Part shown: in pieces, positions 41,118 through 50,885 of the stretch
How the letters are laid out: each line of letters starts with the position of its first letter
How positions within the stretch are numbered: the stretch's first letter is position 1
Source: Occultella aeris
GTDB lineage: Bacteria; Actinomycetota; Actinomycetes; Actinomycetales; Beutenbergiaceae
Reading direction: 5' to 3'
Assembly: GCF_902703175.1 (NCBI RefSeq)
Contig: NZ_CACRYJ010000067.1
Coordinates: forward strand, 48,886 to 112,885
Length of the DNA stretch: 64,000 nucleotides
Notes under the pieces: generated by a model
What the model was told of the DNA's origin: nothing
Databases searched by the model: none
The model's input: only the letters and a program-made list of their open reading frames with translations
Position numbers and translations under genes: made by a program

Positions 41118-42178
41118 CCATCCCCCTCCGCCTGACCTTCCTCGGCGTGACCCATCCCCACGCCGCCGCCTGGGCCGATGCCGCCCGCACCGACTCGCGC
41201 ACGACGATCACGACCGTCCACGACGCCGACGCGGACGCCGGTCGCACCTTCGCGGCCCGGTACGACGCCGCCGCCGTGGCCTCGGTGAGTGACGCGCTAC
41301 GTGACGTCGACGCCGTCGTCGTCGACGGCCGCAACGACGAGGCGGCCGGGTACGCGCACGCCGCGATCGACGCCGGGCTCCCGGTCTTCGTCGAGAAGAC
41401 CGGCGCACGCACGGCCGCCGACCTGGCCGAGGTCGGGGCGCGTGCTCGCGAGGCCGGCCTCGTCAGCCAGATGGGCTACTTCGCCCGCTACTCCGACTCC
41501 GTCGAGCGCACCGCGCGCACGCTGGCCGAAGGCACGCTCGGAGAGGTCTACCTGGCCCGGTTCCACTCCGCGATCCCCCACCGGGCGTGGAGCACCATGG
41601 CGCACTGGTTCGCCGACGGCACCAACGTCGTCACACCGTTCATGGAGGCCGGCTGTCACATGGTCGACGTCGTCCGGCACCTGCTCGGCGAGCCCACCGA
41701 CATCCGCGCGACCCGCGTCCGCCGACCCGGCACACCCAGTCCCGGGGAGGACGCGCTCGCCGCGACAATGCGCATCGGCGACGCGGTCGTCACCATCGAC
41801 TTCACCGCCCACGAGGCCGACCCGTGGAACACGGGCTGGGGTGGCGAGCTCTTCGGCGACGCCGCCACGCTCCGCTTCCACGTCACCCCCGCCCGCACGG
41901 CGCTCGGCACCGGGACACACGTCCCGGAGGTGATCTCTCCGGTCGCACCGGACGACGCCGACGCCATCACGGCATGCATGGCCGCCGAGAACGTCGAGCT
42001 GATGCGGCGCGGGATGGCCGCCTTCATCGATGCCGTCCATGGCACCGCGCCGAGCCCGGTCGACATCGCCGACGGCGCCCGCACGCTCGCCGTCATCGAG
42101 GCGGCCCTGGCCGCCTCCGAACTCCCGGGGACCAACCCAGCAGTACACCCCACGTCCGCCTCAGCCGTTGCCCGATGA
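41114..42178 (+). CDS. Gfo/Idh/MocA-family oxidoreductase, EKT variant
   Basis: A 354-residue protein with a Rossmann start (LRLTFLGVTHPHAAAW) and the C-terminal domain HFADGTN-like region (MAHWFADGTNVVTPFMEAGCHMVDVV). The family motif appears as PVFVEKTGART, keeping Glu and Lys but replacing Pro with Thr. The start is GTG at 41114, coupled to the DUF624 gene. It is likely a second dehydrogenase in the same sugar pathway. Confidence 0.85.
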   Translation: MTIPLRLTFLGVTHPHAAAWADAARTDSRTTITTVHDADADAGRTFAARYDAAAVASVSDALRDVDAVVVDGRNDEAAGYAHAAIDAGLPVFVEKTGARTAADLAEVGARAREAGLVSQMGYFARYSDSVERTARTLAEGTLGEVYLARFHSAIPHRAWSTMAHWFADGTNVVTPFMEAGCHMVDVVRHLLGEPTDIRATRVRRPGTPSPGEDALAATMRIGDAVVTIDFTAHEADPWNTGWGGELFGDAATLRFHVTPARTALGTGTHVPEVISPVAPDDADAITACMAAENVELMRRGMAAFIDAVHGTAPSPVDIADGARTLAVIEAALAASELPGTNPAVHPTSASAVAR

Positions 42179-42259
42179 CCTGAGCACCGACACGCACAAC
42201 ACCACCCCCGCATCACCCGACCCGGTCGCGACGACGCGACCTCTCCGAGAGGAACGACC

Positions 42260-43576
42260 ATGATCAGCAGAAGACTCCTGCTCCAGTCCACCGGTGTCGC
42301 GTTCGGCGCCGCCGCTATCGGCGCCACCGCCGCCTGCGGGCAGGGCGGCGGCGACGCCAGCCCCGAGGACGACGACGCACCCAAGGACATGCGCTTCGCC
42401 TGGTGGGGACACGAGGAGATGAACCGCACCACCACCGAGGCCATCGAGCTCTACAACAGCCGGTCGGAGAACGTCACCATCACCGGCGAGAACGCGTCCT
42501 GGGACGACTTCTGGGACCGGATGGCGACCCAGATCGCGGGCGACAACGGCCCGGACGCGATGCAGATGTCGAACCAGATGATCGTCGACTACGCCCAGCG
42601 CGGTGCGCTGCTCGATCTCGAGGAGTACATCGGCGACGTCATCGACACCAGCACCTGGAACGAGGACCTGCAGTCCTACGGCGTGATCGACGGCATCCGC
42701 GCCGGCGTCCCGATCAGCACCGACGCCTTCACCGTGCTGGCCGATCGCGACCGGGTCGAGGAGCTCGGGCTGACCCTGCCCGATGAGGGTTGGACCTGGG
42801 ACGACCTGGCCGGGCTCGCCCTGGCGATCCGCGAGGGCGGTGGCGGCGACCTGTACGGCATGTCCGACGGATCCGGGCGCTACGAACTGCTCGAGCCCTG
42901 GGTACGCGGCCGCGGCAAGCGGTTCTTCAACGCCGAGGACAGCCCGGTCACCCTCGGTTTCGAGAAGGAGGACCTCGCCGAGTTCTGGGAGTGGTGGGCG
43001 GCCATGCGGGCCGACGGCGGCTGCGTCACCCCCGACATCGAGGCCGAGAACCTCAGTCACGAGACCAGCCCACTCGTCGGGGGTCGCGCGCCGCTGTACT
43101 TCACCACGACGAGCGAGCTGACCGGTGTCCGGGCGTTGATGGAGTCGTCGATCCAGGCGGTCCCGATGCCCGACACGGCGGGCGGCTCCAAGGCGGCGAA
43201 CTTCGTGCGGCCGAACCTCTTCATGAGCGCCTGGGCCGGCACGCCGTACCCGACCGAGTGCGCACGGTTCCTCGACTTCTGGATCAACGACCCGGAGGCC
43301 GTGGAGGTCATCGGCAACTCGCGTGGCGTGCCGCCGAGCCCGGAAGCCGCCGCCCTCGTCGAGGACGACCCCGACCCGTCGGGTCTGCGCACACCCTCGG
43401 AGTACCTCGCGCTCATCACCGAGATCGGCTCGCCGATGGACTACCTGACGCCACGCTCCGGCCGTGACGTCTACCAGCTCCTCGGCCGGGTCGCCGAGGA
43501 GGTCCGCTTCGGCCAGACCGACATCCCGACGGCGGTCGACAGCTTCTTCGACCAGGCCGCCTCGACCCTCGCCTGA
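42260..43576 (+). CDS. Family 1 extracellular solute-binding lipoprotein, Tat-type signal
   Basis: A 438-residue SBP_bac_1 protein. The N-terminus has a twin-arginine-like SRRLLLQ segment and lipobox Cys26 (TAAC), so export by Tat and lipidation are likely. Fold motifs are MRFAWWGHEEMNRTTTEAIELYN, ATQIAGDNGPDAMQMSNQ and SGRYELLEPWVRGRGKRFFN. GAGAGGAACGACC precedes the ATG. It should deliver a sugar or glycoside to the two permeases at 37585-39398. Confidence 0.93.
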   Translation: MISRRLLLQSTGVAFGAAAIGATAACGQGGGDASPEDDDAPKDMRFAWWGHEEMNRTTTEAIELYNSRSENVTITGENASWDDFWDRMATQIAGDNGPDAMQMSNQMIVDYAQRGALLDLEEYIGDVIDTSTWNEDLQSYGVIDGIRAGVPISTDAFTVLADRDRVEELGLTLPDEGWTWDDLAGLALAIREGGGGDLYGMSDGSGRYELLEPWVRGRGKRFFNAEDSPVTLGFEKEDLAEFWEWWAAMRADGGCVTPDIEAENLSHETSPLVGGRAPLYFTTTSELTGVRALMESSIQAVPMPDTAGGSKAANFVRPNLFMSAWAGTPYPTECARFLDFWINDPEAVEVIGNSRGVPPSPEAAALVEDDPDPSGLRTPSEYLALITEIGSPMDYLTPRSGRDVYQLLGRVAEEVRFGQTDIPTAVDSFFDQAASTLA

Positions 43577-43611
43577 CCTCAGACCCGCACCACCCATCCA
43601 GAAGGAGAACC

Positions 43612-44397
43612 ATGCGTTTCAGCAACAAGGTCGCCGTCGTCACCGGTGGCGGCGCCGGCATCGGCCGACAGACCGTCAACATCCTCGCCGCGGAAGGAGC
43701 GATCGTCGTCGTCGCGGACTTCGACGCCGAGCGCGCCGAGAAGGCACGTGCGGCGGCACTGGAGCTCGGCGCGCCGGACGCTGCTGCCATCCAGATCGAC
43801 ATCGCGTCGGAGGAGGACGCGATCGCGTTGGCGACGCTGTGCCGGGACCGGTTCGGCGGCGTCGACGTCCTCGTCAACAACGCGGCGGCGCGGGTCTACG
43901 GCCCGGTGACCGAGGCCACCCTCGAGTCCTGGAAGTTCATCACCGACGTCAACCTCATCGGCCCGGGGCTCACCTGCAAGCACCTCATCCCGCTGATGGC
44001 GGGACGTAGCGCATCGATCGTCAACATCTCGTCGGCGAACGGCGTCGTCGGGCGCCCGGGAATGGCGCAGTACGACGCCACCAAGGCGGGCGTGCTCGGC
44101 CTCACCCGGTCGCTCGCCTGCGACCATGCCGACCAGGGCATCCGCGTCAACGCCATCCTGCCGGGGCCTACGCTGACCGACTTCCACAAGGACCGCGCGG
44201 CCGAGGCCGGCCGGGAGATCGACCCGACCATCACCGAGCCCCACGAGGGCGGCCCGGGCGTGCTGCGCCGTCAGGGCAGGCCCGAGGAGGTCGCGCACGC
44301 GGTCGCCTTCCTCGCGAGCGACCACGCCTCCTACATCACGGGAGCATGCCTGTCCGTCGACGGCGGGCTGGCTGCGCTGTCCGGCAGGCTCGGATGA
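43612..44397 (+). CDS. Short-chain dehydrogenase/reductase
   Basis: A 261-residue classical SDR with TGGGAGIG (residues 11-18), LVNNAAAR, catalytic Ser in VNISSANG and YDATKAG with Tyr and Lys intact. GAAGGAG precedes the ATG at normal distance. It sits 35 bp after the lipoprotein gene in the sugar operon and probably acts on a sugar or sugar acid. Confidence 0.91.
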   Translation: MRFSNKVAVVTGGGAGIGRQTVNILAAEGAIVVVADFDAERAEKARAAALELGAPDAAAIQIDIASEEDAIALATLCRDRFGGVDVLVNNAAARVYGPVTEATLESWKFITDVNLIGPGLTCKHLIPLMAGRSASIVNISSANGVVGRPGMAQYDATKAGVLGLTRSLACDHADQGIRVNAILPGPTLTDFHKDRAAEAGREIDPTITEPHEGGPGVLRRQGRPEEVAHAVAFLASDHASYITGACLSVDGGLAALSGRLG

Positions 44398-44437
44398 GCG
44401 TGCTCGGTTGGTCGACGGCGGCGCTCGGGGGCATCCC

Positions 44438-45529
44438 GTGACGGTCCGGGTGGCCCTGGTCGGGCTCGGGTTCGGCGCCGAGTTCATCCCGATCTACCAG
44501 GCGCACCCGGACGCCGAGCTCGTCGCGATCTGCCAGCGGGACCAGGGCAAGCTCGACGCGATCGGGGAGGCCTTCGGCGTCGAGCGGCGGTACACCTCCT
44601 ACGAGGACCTGCTGCGCGATGAGGAGGTGGACGCCGTCCATCTCAACACGCCGATCCCGCTGCACGCCGATCAGTCGGTGGCTGCGCTCGAGGCCGGCAA
44701 GCACGTGGCCTGCACCGTGCCCATGGCGACGTCGGTCCAGGACTGCGCTCGGGTGGTCGCGGCCGCCGACGCGAGCGGGCGGACGTACATGATGATGGAG
44801 ACGGTCGTCTACTCGCGTGAGTTCCTGCACGTGCAGCGGCTCTATCGCGAAGGCGAGCTCGGGCGTCTGCAGTTCCTGCGCGGGGCGCACCACCAGGACA
44901 TGACGGGCTGGCCCGACTACTGGGCGGGCCTACCGCCGATGCACTACGCGACGCACGCCGTCGGCCCGCTGTTGGCCCTGGCCGGCGCACCCGCGGACAC
45001 GGTGACGTGCGTCGGATCGGGGCGGATCCCGCAGGAGCTTGCGGCCCGGTACGGGTCACCGTTCGCGGTGGAGAGCGCGCACATCACGGTTCGGGACAGT
45101 GACCTCGCCGCCGAGGCCAGCCGGTCACTGTTCGCGACGGCCCGCGAGTACGTGGAGAGCTTCGACGTGTACGGCTCGCTCGCGTCGTTCGAGTGGGCGC
45201 AGACCGAGGCGGGCGAGCCGGTGCTGTTCCGCGGGGAGGAGGCGTCCGCGCTGACGGTCCCGGACTACGCCAACCTCCTGCCCGAGGAGATCCGGGCGTA
45301 CACCACGCGCGGTGTATACGATGCGGAGAATGCGCACCTCTCGTTCGCGCAGGGCAGCGGGCACGGCGGCTCGCACCCGCACCTCGCCCACGAGTTCGTG
45401 CGGAGCCTTGTTGAGGCTCGGGCGCCGTCGATCGACGCTCGGACGGCGGCGAACTGGACGTCGGTCGGCCTGCTGGCCCACGAGTCGGCGATGCAGGGCG
45501 GCGCGACCCTCGCGCTGCCCCGGTTCTAG
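44438..45529 (+). CDS. Gfo/Idh/MocA-like protein with TVP in place of EKP, copy 1
   Basis: A 363-residue protein that begins VALVGLGFGAEFIPIYQAHPD. The family's CEKP motif is replaced by ACTVPMATS, so the usual Lys is missing, and a run of three Met and a Glu follows (YMMMETVVYSREFL). The C-terminal domain is rich in His (GAHHQDM, MHYATHAVGP, GSGHGGSHPHLAHEFV). Its close paralogue at 62055-63167 has the same substitution. I chose the GTG at 44438 because the paralogue starts there. It may be a dehydrogenase with a shifted active site or a non-redox enzyme using the fold. Confidence 0.85.
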   Translation: MTVRVALVGLGFGAEFIPIYQAHPDAELVAICQRDQGKLDAIGEAFGVERRYTSYEDLLRDEEVDAVHLNTPIPLHADQSVAALEAGKHVACTVPMATSVQDCARVVAAADASGRTYMMMETVVYSREFLHVQRLYREGELGRLQFLRGAHHQDMTGWPDYWAGLPPMHYATHAVGPLLALAGAPADTVTCVGSGRIPQELAARYGSPFAVESAHITVRDSDLAAEASRSLFATAREYVESFDVYGSLASFEWAQTEAGEPVLFRGEEASALTVPDYANLLPEEIRAYTTRGVYDAENAHLSFAQGSGHGGSHPHLAHEFVRSLVEARAPSIDARTAANWTSVGLLAHESAMQGGATLALPRF

Positions 45530-45547
45530 GGCGCGAACACGCCTGCC

Positions 45548-46831
45548 GTGAGCGCTCGGGGTGGTTCCGGTACCGAGAGGGGGGTCCACCCCGAGCGGCC
45601 CCGGCTCGGCGGTGCCGGTCTGTTGCGCCGGCCGGTGCGCCAACAGAGCCTGCGGCACTCCAACCTCGCTCTCGTCGCGTCGCACATCTTCACCGCCGAC
45701 GAGCCGGTCTCGCGCGCACAGATCGTCGCCGCGAGCGGGCTGACACGGGCCACCGTGTCACGCCTGGTCGAGGCGCTGCTCGCCGCTGCCGTGGTCGAGG
45801 AGCGCGAGCCGCCGCCGTCGCGGGGCGCGGGACGGCCGGTGCGGCCGCTCGCTCCGGCCGCCGGGACGCACGTCGCGCTCGGGCTCGAGGTCAACACGAC
45901 GAGCCTCGGCGGGTGCCTGGTGGATCTGGCCGGGAACGTGGTGGCTGAGCGCATCGTGGACGGCGACTACTTCGCCAGCGACCCGACGGCGGTGCTCGCC
46001 GATCTCGCGACGCTCGCCGTGGCGTTGCTGACCGGGCCATCGGCGAGCGGGCTGCGCCACGTCGGCTCGCACGTGTCACTGCCCGGGGCGGTCGACCGGG
46101 GAACGATCGTCGTGGCACGCAAACTCGGCTGGCACGACGTCGACATCCTCGGCCGGCTGGGTGAGAACGCCCGGCTGGGCGCGCGACCGCTCCGGCTCGG
46201 CTCGGTCGGACCGATGTCGGCGCTCGCCGAGAGCCGCTACCGGGAGACATCCAGCGGCGGCGGCTCGTTCGCGTGGGTGTCGGGCGACAACAGCGTCGGG
46301 TCCTCGATCATCGTCGACGGGCAGCTCATCACCGACGTCAAGGGCTGGGACGGGAACGTCGGCTCGATTCCCGTCGGCGGCACCGTCGTCGGTGGACGGC
46401 CACTCCAACGACACGCCCTCGACGACTACGTCGGACGGCGTGCGCTGCTCCGGCGCGCCGGGCTCCCGCCGACGACCACCATCGAAGAACTCGCCGAAAT
46501 CGCCCACGCCGGGACCGTACCCGCCCTCCAGACTGCGCTGTCCGATGCCGGCGCGGCGCTCGGCGACGTGGTCGCGACGATGATGACGCTGGTCAGCACC
46601 CCGGTCGTCGTCTTCGGCGATACCCTCGCCGCCATCCTGCCGTTCGTCGGCGACCAGGTCGACGTGGCGCTGCGGCAGCGTCTGCCGGCGGGCCACGTCG
46701 TGCGACCCCGCCTCGAGGCTTCGATCACGTCCTCACACGCCGCCATGCGCGGCGGTGCGCTCAGCATCCTCGAAGAGGCGCTCGCCGACGCGGAACGATG
46801 GCTGGTGCGGCCGGGCGACTTGAGCGGTTGA
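45548..46831 (+). CDS. ROK-family transcriptional regulator
   Basis: A 427-residue protein with a winged-helix N-terminus (LVASHIFTADEPVSRAQIVAASGLTRATVSRLVEALL) and a ROK domain. The ATP-binding motif is degenerate (LGLEVNTTSLGG), and the family's GEIGH and zinc-binding Cys motifs are replaced by GNVGSIPVGG with no cysteines. It is therefore a regulator, not a sugar kinase. It closes the sugar operon, starting at GTG 45548, 18 nt after the Gfo gene, giving this locus two regulators (the XylR type and this one). Confidence 0.88.
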   Translation: MSARGGSGTERGVHPERPRLGGAGLLRRPVRQQSLRHSNLALVASHIFTADEPVSRAQIVAASGLTRATVSRLVEALLAAAVVEEREPPPSRGAGRPVRPLAPAAGTHVALGLEVNTTSLGGCLVDLAGNVVAERIVDGDYFASDPTAVLADLATLAVALLTGPSASGLRHVGSHVSLPGAVDRGTIVVARKLGWHDVDILGRLGENARLGARPLRLGSVGPMSALAESRYRETSSGGGSFAWVSGDNSVGSSIIVDGQLITDVKGWDGNVGSIPVGGTVVGGRPLQRHALDDYVGRRALLRRAGLPPTTTIEELAEIAHAGTVPALQTALSDAGAALGDVVATMMTLVSTPVVVFGDTLAAILPFVGDQVDVALRQRLPAGHVVRPRLEASITSSHAAMRGGALSILEEALADAERWLVRPGDLSG

Positions 46832-46868
46832 CCCGGATCCGTTGCGCCACGAGGAGGGCCCGCCGAGC

Positions 46869-47087
46869 TCAGCCCTCGATGCGGATGGTGCCGACGACGG
46901 CGACGCGCACCTCCACGCCGTCGACGGTCGCCGGAACCTGCTCGCCGGTCGCCTCGTCGCGCACGTTCACCCGGACGCAGTACCCGTCCGGCACTCGCTC
47001 CAACCCGACGCCGATCACACCGACCCGGTCGCCGAGCTCCGCGGCGAGCCGCTCCTTGGCCGCTCGCGCCTCAGCGAGATCGCTCAT
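46869..47087 (-). CDS. Small protein paired with trypsin-like protease; resembles the protease N-terminal domain
   Basis: A 72-residue protein that begins SDLAEARAAKERLAAEL and continues VGVIGVGLERVPDGYCVRVNV. The same layout (EARxxK helix, then a GVGI-type strand and a charged beta region) forms the first ~85 residues of the protease encoded just upstream, 7 nt away. It could be a free-standing copy of a pro- or regulatory domain, acting as an inhibitor or chaperone. I know no characterised homologue. Confidence 0.6.
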   Translation of the reverse strand: MSDLAEARAAKERLAAELGDRVGVIGVGLERVPDGYCVRVNVRDEATGEQVPATVDGVEVRVAVVGTIRIEG

Positions 47088-47094
47088 CGCCGGC

Positions 47095-48072
47095 TCACAC
47101 CAGCGTCGCGTCGAGCGCGGCCAGCACCGTCTCGATGGGGTTCAGATAGGTCAGCCCGGTACCGCTCGGGCCACCGGTCTCGCTGCCCGCGAAGAGCAGC
47201 CCGACGGCGCGCACTCCGTCCACCAGGTACACGAGCGACCCGCTGTCGCCGCCCTGGGAGAACGGCCCATCGCCGGTGGACTCGACCTCGATCTGGTCGT
47301 CGAACCGCAACTGGCCGAGGCCCTCGCCGTATTCGATGACGAGCCCGTCCAGCTCGATGGCGCTCACCCGTCCGTCGGTGACGCCGGTGGTGCGGCCGAC
47401 CTTCTGCACCGCCTCCTCCCCCTCCACGACGGCCGTGCCGGTCAGGGTCCCCGCCGGGTAGGTGGCGTCGAACTCGACGTCCTCGAGCGAGGCGAGGGCA
47501 GCGTCGACCGTCGCCGGCTGCCCGGGTGACAACGGAACCACGGCGGCCAGCGAGCCGATCCGGTCCTGCGGCGACTGACCGCCGTCGGCCGGGCCGGGCT
47601 GGAGCACGGCGTCGCCGAGCTGCGCGGAAGGCGACCCCGCGAGAACGTGGAAGTTCGAGAGAACGTGCGGGACGCCGTCGGGCAGGGTGACGAACGCACC
47701 GAGCGTGCCGGCGGTCACGGCGACGTGGGCGATCGAGATCCCCGGCCGCAGCGGGCGCACCCGGCCCGTCTCTCCCATGGTCAGCGCGGTCGGCACCACC
47801 GGCCCGATGGACAGCGCCCGCACGCGCCCGACCGCCCGCACGTCGGCGTCGGGGCCGAGCTCCACCGCGAGCGCCTCCGCCCGGGAGACGATGCGCTCAT
47901 CACTCTGGTCGTAGCGCACCGCCACCCCGAAGCCGGCCCCGGCGCGGGTCGCGATGCCGACAGCGAACGGCGCGAACCCGGGCGTGGCCATGGTACCGAG
48001 CTCGCTGGAGCGCCACTCGCTCACCGACGCGATGACCTGTCCCTTGACTTCACGTGCCTCGTCGAGATCCAT
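47095..48072 (-). CDS. Trypsin-like serine protease without signal peptide
   Basis: A 325-residue S1-fold protease with a complete catalytic triad: His142 (SNFHVLAG), Asp190 (ATVDAAL) and Ser277 (QGGDSGSLV). An N-terminal domain of about 100 residues (EAREVKGQV ... GVAVRYDQ) precedes the protease. No signal peptide or membrane segment is seen, so it probably acts in the cytoplasm unless exported by another route. It is divergent from a large LuxR-type regulator and precedes the 72-residue protein. Confidence 0.82.
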   Translation of the reverse strand: MDLDEAREVKGQVIASVSEWRSSELGTMATPGFAPFAVGIATRAGAGFGVAVRYDQSDERIVSRAEALAVELGPDADVRAVGRVRALSIGPVVPTALTMGETGRVRPLRPGISIAHVAVTAGTLGAFVTLPDGVPHVLSNFHVLAGSPSAQLGDAVLQPGPADGGQSPQDRIGSLAAVVPLSPGQPATVDAALASLEDVEFDATYPAGTLTGTAVVEGEEAVQKVGRTTGVTDGRVSAIELDGLVIEYGEGLGQLRFDDQIEVESTGDGPFSQGGDSGSLVYLVDGVRAVGLLFAGSETGGPSGTGLTYLNPIETVLAALDATLV

Positions 48073-48155
48073 GCGACCAGTCTGCGCGCCGGGTCCGACA
48101 ACCGCCTCTCGCCGGCGCCCGCGTCAGGTTCATGCGGTCCCCGTAGGCTGGCCCG

Positions 48156-50885
48156 ATGCCCCTCCTCGGCACGAAGTTGCACGTGCCGTCGCCACGCCGG
48201 GAGCTCGTCGCGCGGTCGCGGCTGACCGGCCGTCTTCGAACGCCCGACGGCGCGGCGCCGCGGCTCGTGCTCGTCGCCGCACCCGCGGGCTTCGGCAAGA
48301 CCACGCTGTTGTCCCAGTGGCTGGCCGGCGCCGATTCCACAAGGGTCGCGTGGCTCTCCCTCGACGCGGCCGATGCCGACCCGCGCCGCTTCCTCACCCA
48401 CCTCCTGGCCGCCGTGCAGCGAACCACCCCGGAGACCGGGGCCGAGGTGATGGCACAGCTGGACGCCAGCGGCGCCGCGGTACCCACCGAGCAGGTCCTG
48501 GTCGGCCTCGTCAACGACCTCGACGCCCTGCCCGGCCGCACGGTCATCGCTCTCGACGACTACCACCTCATTGACGCCGAATCGGTCCACGAGGCGGTGA
48601 CGTTCCTGCTCGACAACCTCCCGCCGCAGGTCACCCTCGCGATCACGACCCGGTCGGACCCGCCACTACCCCTGTCGCGGCTGCGCGCCCGCGGCGACCT
48701 CCTCGAGCTCCGCGCCGCCGACCTGCGGTTCACCGAGGCCGAGGCGACCACCTTCCTGACGGACGTGATGGGACTGGACCTCGAACCGCACCACATCACC
48801 GCGCTCGAGGCACGCACCGAGGGCTGGGCCGCCGGGCTGCAACTGGCGGCGTTGTCCGCACGCGCGCGGTCCGGCGCCGACGCCGCCGACCTGGACCGTT
48901 TCGTCGAGGCGTTCGCCGGCAGTCACCGGTTCGTGCTCGACTATCTGATGGAGGAGGTCGTCGACGCCCAGCCCGAGGAGGTCCGCCAGTTCCTGCTGGA
49001 TACCTCGATCCTGGCCGAGCTCACCGGGCCGCTGTGCGACGCCGTCACCGGCCGCACCGATGGGAACGCCACCCTGAACGCCCTCGAGCGCGCGAACCTG
49101 TTCGTCGCACCGCTCGACGACGAGCGACGCTGGTACCGCTACCACCACCTGTTCGCCACTGCCCTCACGGCCAGGCTCACCGCGCAGGACCCGGGCCGGG
49201 TGGCGCGGCTGCACCGGGCGGCCGCGGCCTGGTACGCGGGTCAGGGCAGGCTGGCCGACGGCGTCCCGCACGCCCTCGCGGGCGGCGACACCGAGCAGGC
49301 GGCCGCCTTGGTCGACCTGGCCATCCCGGGACTGCGACGCCGACGCGAGGACCGCATCCTGCGGGACTGGACCCGCGCCCTGCCCGAGGACGTCGCACGC
49401 CGCCGGCCACTGCTCGCCACCTCCCTGGCCTGGGCGTACCTGTCCGAGGGGAACGTCGACGGCGTCGAAACCTGGCTGGACGCGGCCGAGGAAGCACTGC
49501 GCTCCCACCGCCCGGCCAGCCCCGACGGCGGAGCACTTCCGGCAGACCTCCTCCGCGACCACGAGAACGAACTGCGGGCCCTGCGCTCCCTGCTCGCGGT
49601 CTATCGCGCCTCCATCGCCCAGGCCCGCGGTGACATCACGAGCACGGTCGCGCACGCGCGGCGCGCCCTGGACCTGGCCGGCGAGGATCACATGTCGCGG
49701 GCCGCCGCGGCGGGCTTCCTCGGCATGGCCGCGTGGGCCGCCGGGGACCTCCCGACCGCCGTCGACACGTTCGGCGAGGCGGTCCACAGCCTGCGCGCCG
49801 CCGGGAACGTCGCCGACGCCCTCGGCGCCACCGTCGTCCTGGCCGAGATGTGGCTGGCCCGGGGCCGACCCGACGAGGCGGAACGGCACTACCGCCGGGC
49901 CCTCGAGACCGCCGAGCAGCACCCGGGGCTGTCCACCTTTCGTGACCTGCACGTCGGCCTGGCCGGCGTGCTGTGCGAGCGGAGCGACCTCGACGGCGCG
50001 GCACTGCACCTCCAAGCGGCCACCGACCTCGGCGAGGCAACGGGGTTGCTGGAGAATCGGCACCGCTGGTTCATCGCGAGCGCCGCCCTGCTTCGTGCCC
50101 GTGGCGACTCCGACGGGGCGGTCGACCTGCTCGACGCCGCCGAGCCGCTGTTCATGCCAGGTTTCTTCCCCGACGTCCACCCGATCCCGGCGTCCCGAGC
50201 GCGCATCCGGATCACGCAGGGCCGACTCGCCGACGCCCGCGACTGGGCCCGTTCGCACCACCTCAGGCCAGACGGCGAACCCGCCTACCTTGCCGAGTTC
50301 GACCAACTCACCCTGGCCCGGCTCGAGGTCGCCGAAAGCCGCCCCGACGGCGGGGCTGCTTCGTTGGGCGATGTCACCGACCGGTTGGGTCGCCTCGCGG
50401 CGGCCGCCGAGGCGGCCGGGCGCACCGGCAGCGCGATCGACGCGCTTGTGGTCCGCGCCCTCGCCCAGCACGCGAGCGGAGACCTCGATGCCGCGCTCGT
50501 TGACCTCGGTCGCGCCCTGACGCTCGGCGTGCCAGCCGGCTACCGGCGGCTGTTCCTCGACGAGGGCGAGCCGATGCTCGAACTGTTGCGGGCGGCCGTC
50601 GCCCGCCCCGACCAGGCCGCACCCGCGCGCGAACTACTGGACGCCGTCGGGCAGGACGCGGCCGGCGAAGCAGCTCCGGTCGCGCCCCGCGACGACCAGC
50701 TCAGCGACCGCGAACTCGAGGTGCTGCGCCTGCTGGCGACCGACCTGACCGGCCCCGAGATCGCGCAGCGCCTGTTCGTCTCCGTCAACACGCTACGCAC
50801 CCACACGAAGCACATCTTCACCAAGCTCGAGGTCAATACGCGTCGGGCCGCGGTGCAGCGCGCGGACGAGTTGAGGCTCGCCTGA
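48156..50885 (+). CDS. LAL/MalT-type LuxR-family ATP-dependent regulator
   Basis: A 909-residue regulator. An N-terminal ATPase domain has Walker A (residues 41-50, [10 protein letters not shown]) and Walker [12 protein letters not shown] long TPR-like helical region spans about residues 350-820. A C-terminal LuxR helix-turn-helix follows ([40 protein letters not shown]). Ribosome site weak. Such LAL regulators commonly sit next to DUF4386-like and DUF2306 membrane genes, which occur here at 51302-52542, so these are likely targets. The orphan antitoxin converges directly on its stop. Confidence 0.92.
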   Translation: MPLLGTKLHVPSPRRELVARSRLTGRLRTPDGAAPRLVLVAAPAGFGKTTLLSQWLAGADSTRVAWLSLDAADADPRRFLTHLLAAVQRTTPETGAEVMAQLDASGAAVPTEQVLVGLVNDLDALPGRTVIALDDYHLIDAESVHEAVTFLLDNLPPQVTLAITTRSDPPLPLSRLRARGDLLELRAADLRFTEAEATTFLTDVMGLDLEPHHITALEARTEGWAAGLQLAALSARARSGADAADLDRFVEAFAGSHRFVLDYLMEEVVDAQPEEVRQFLLDTSILAELTGPLCDAVTGRTDGNATLNALERANLFVAPLDDERRWYRYHHLFATALTARLTAQDPGRVARLHRAAAAWYAGQGRLADGVPHALAGGDTEQAAALVDLAIPGLRRRREDRILRDWTRALPEDVARRRPLLATSLAWAYLSEGNVDGVETWLDAAEEALRSHRPASPDGGALPADLLRDHENELRALRSLLAVYRASIAQARGDITSTVAHARRALDLAGEDHMSRAAAAGFLGMAAWAAGDLPTAVDTFGEAVHSLRAAGNVADALGATVVLAEMWLARGRPDEAERHYRRALETAEQHPGLSTFRDLHVGLAGVLCERSDLDGAALHLQAATDLGEATGLLENRHRWFIASAALLRARGDSDGAVDLLDAAEPLFMPGFFPDVHPIPASRARIRITQGRLADARDWARSHHLRPDGEPAYLAEFDQLTLARLEVAESRPDGGAASLGDVTDRLGRLAAAAEAAGRTGSAIDALVVRALAQHASGDLDAALVDLGRALTLGVPAGYRRLFLDEGEPMLELLRAAVARPDQAAPARELLDAVGQDAAGEAAPVAPRDDQLSDRELEVLRLLATDLTGPEIAQRLFVSVNTLRTHTKHIFTKLEVNTRRAAVQRADELRLA

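Noticed and set aside
45548..46831. Calling this gene a glucokinase (ROK)
   Set aside because: It has an N-terminal winged helix and lacks the ATP and zinc motifs of ROK kinases.
48666..50471. 601-residue minus-strand frame opposite the LAL regulator
   Set aside because: Antisense shadow; the plus strand carries Walker A and the LuxR domain.
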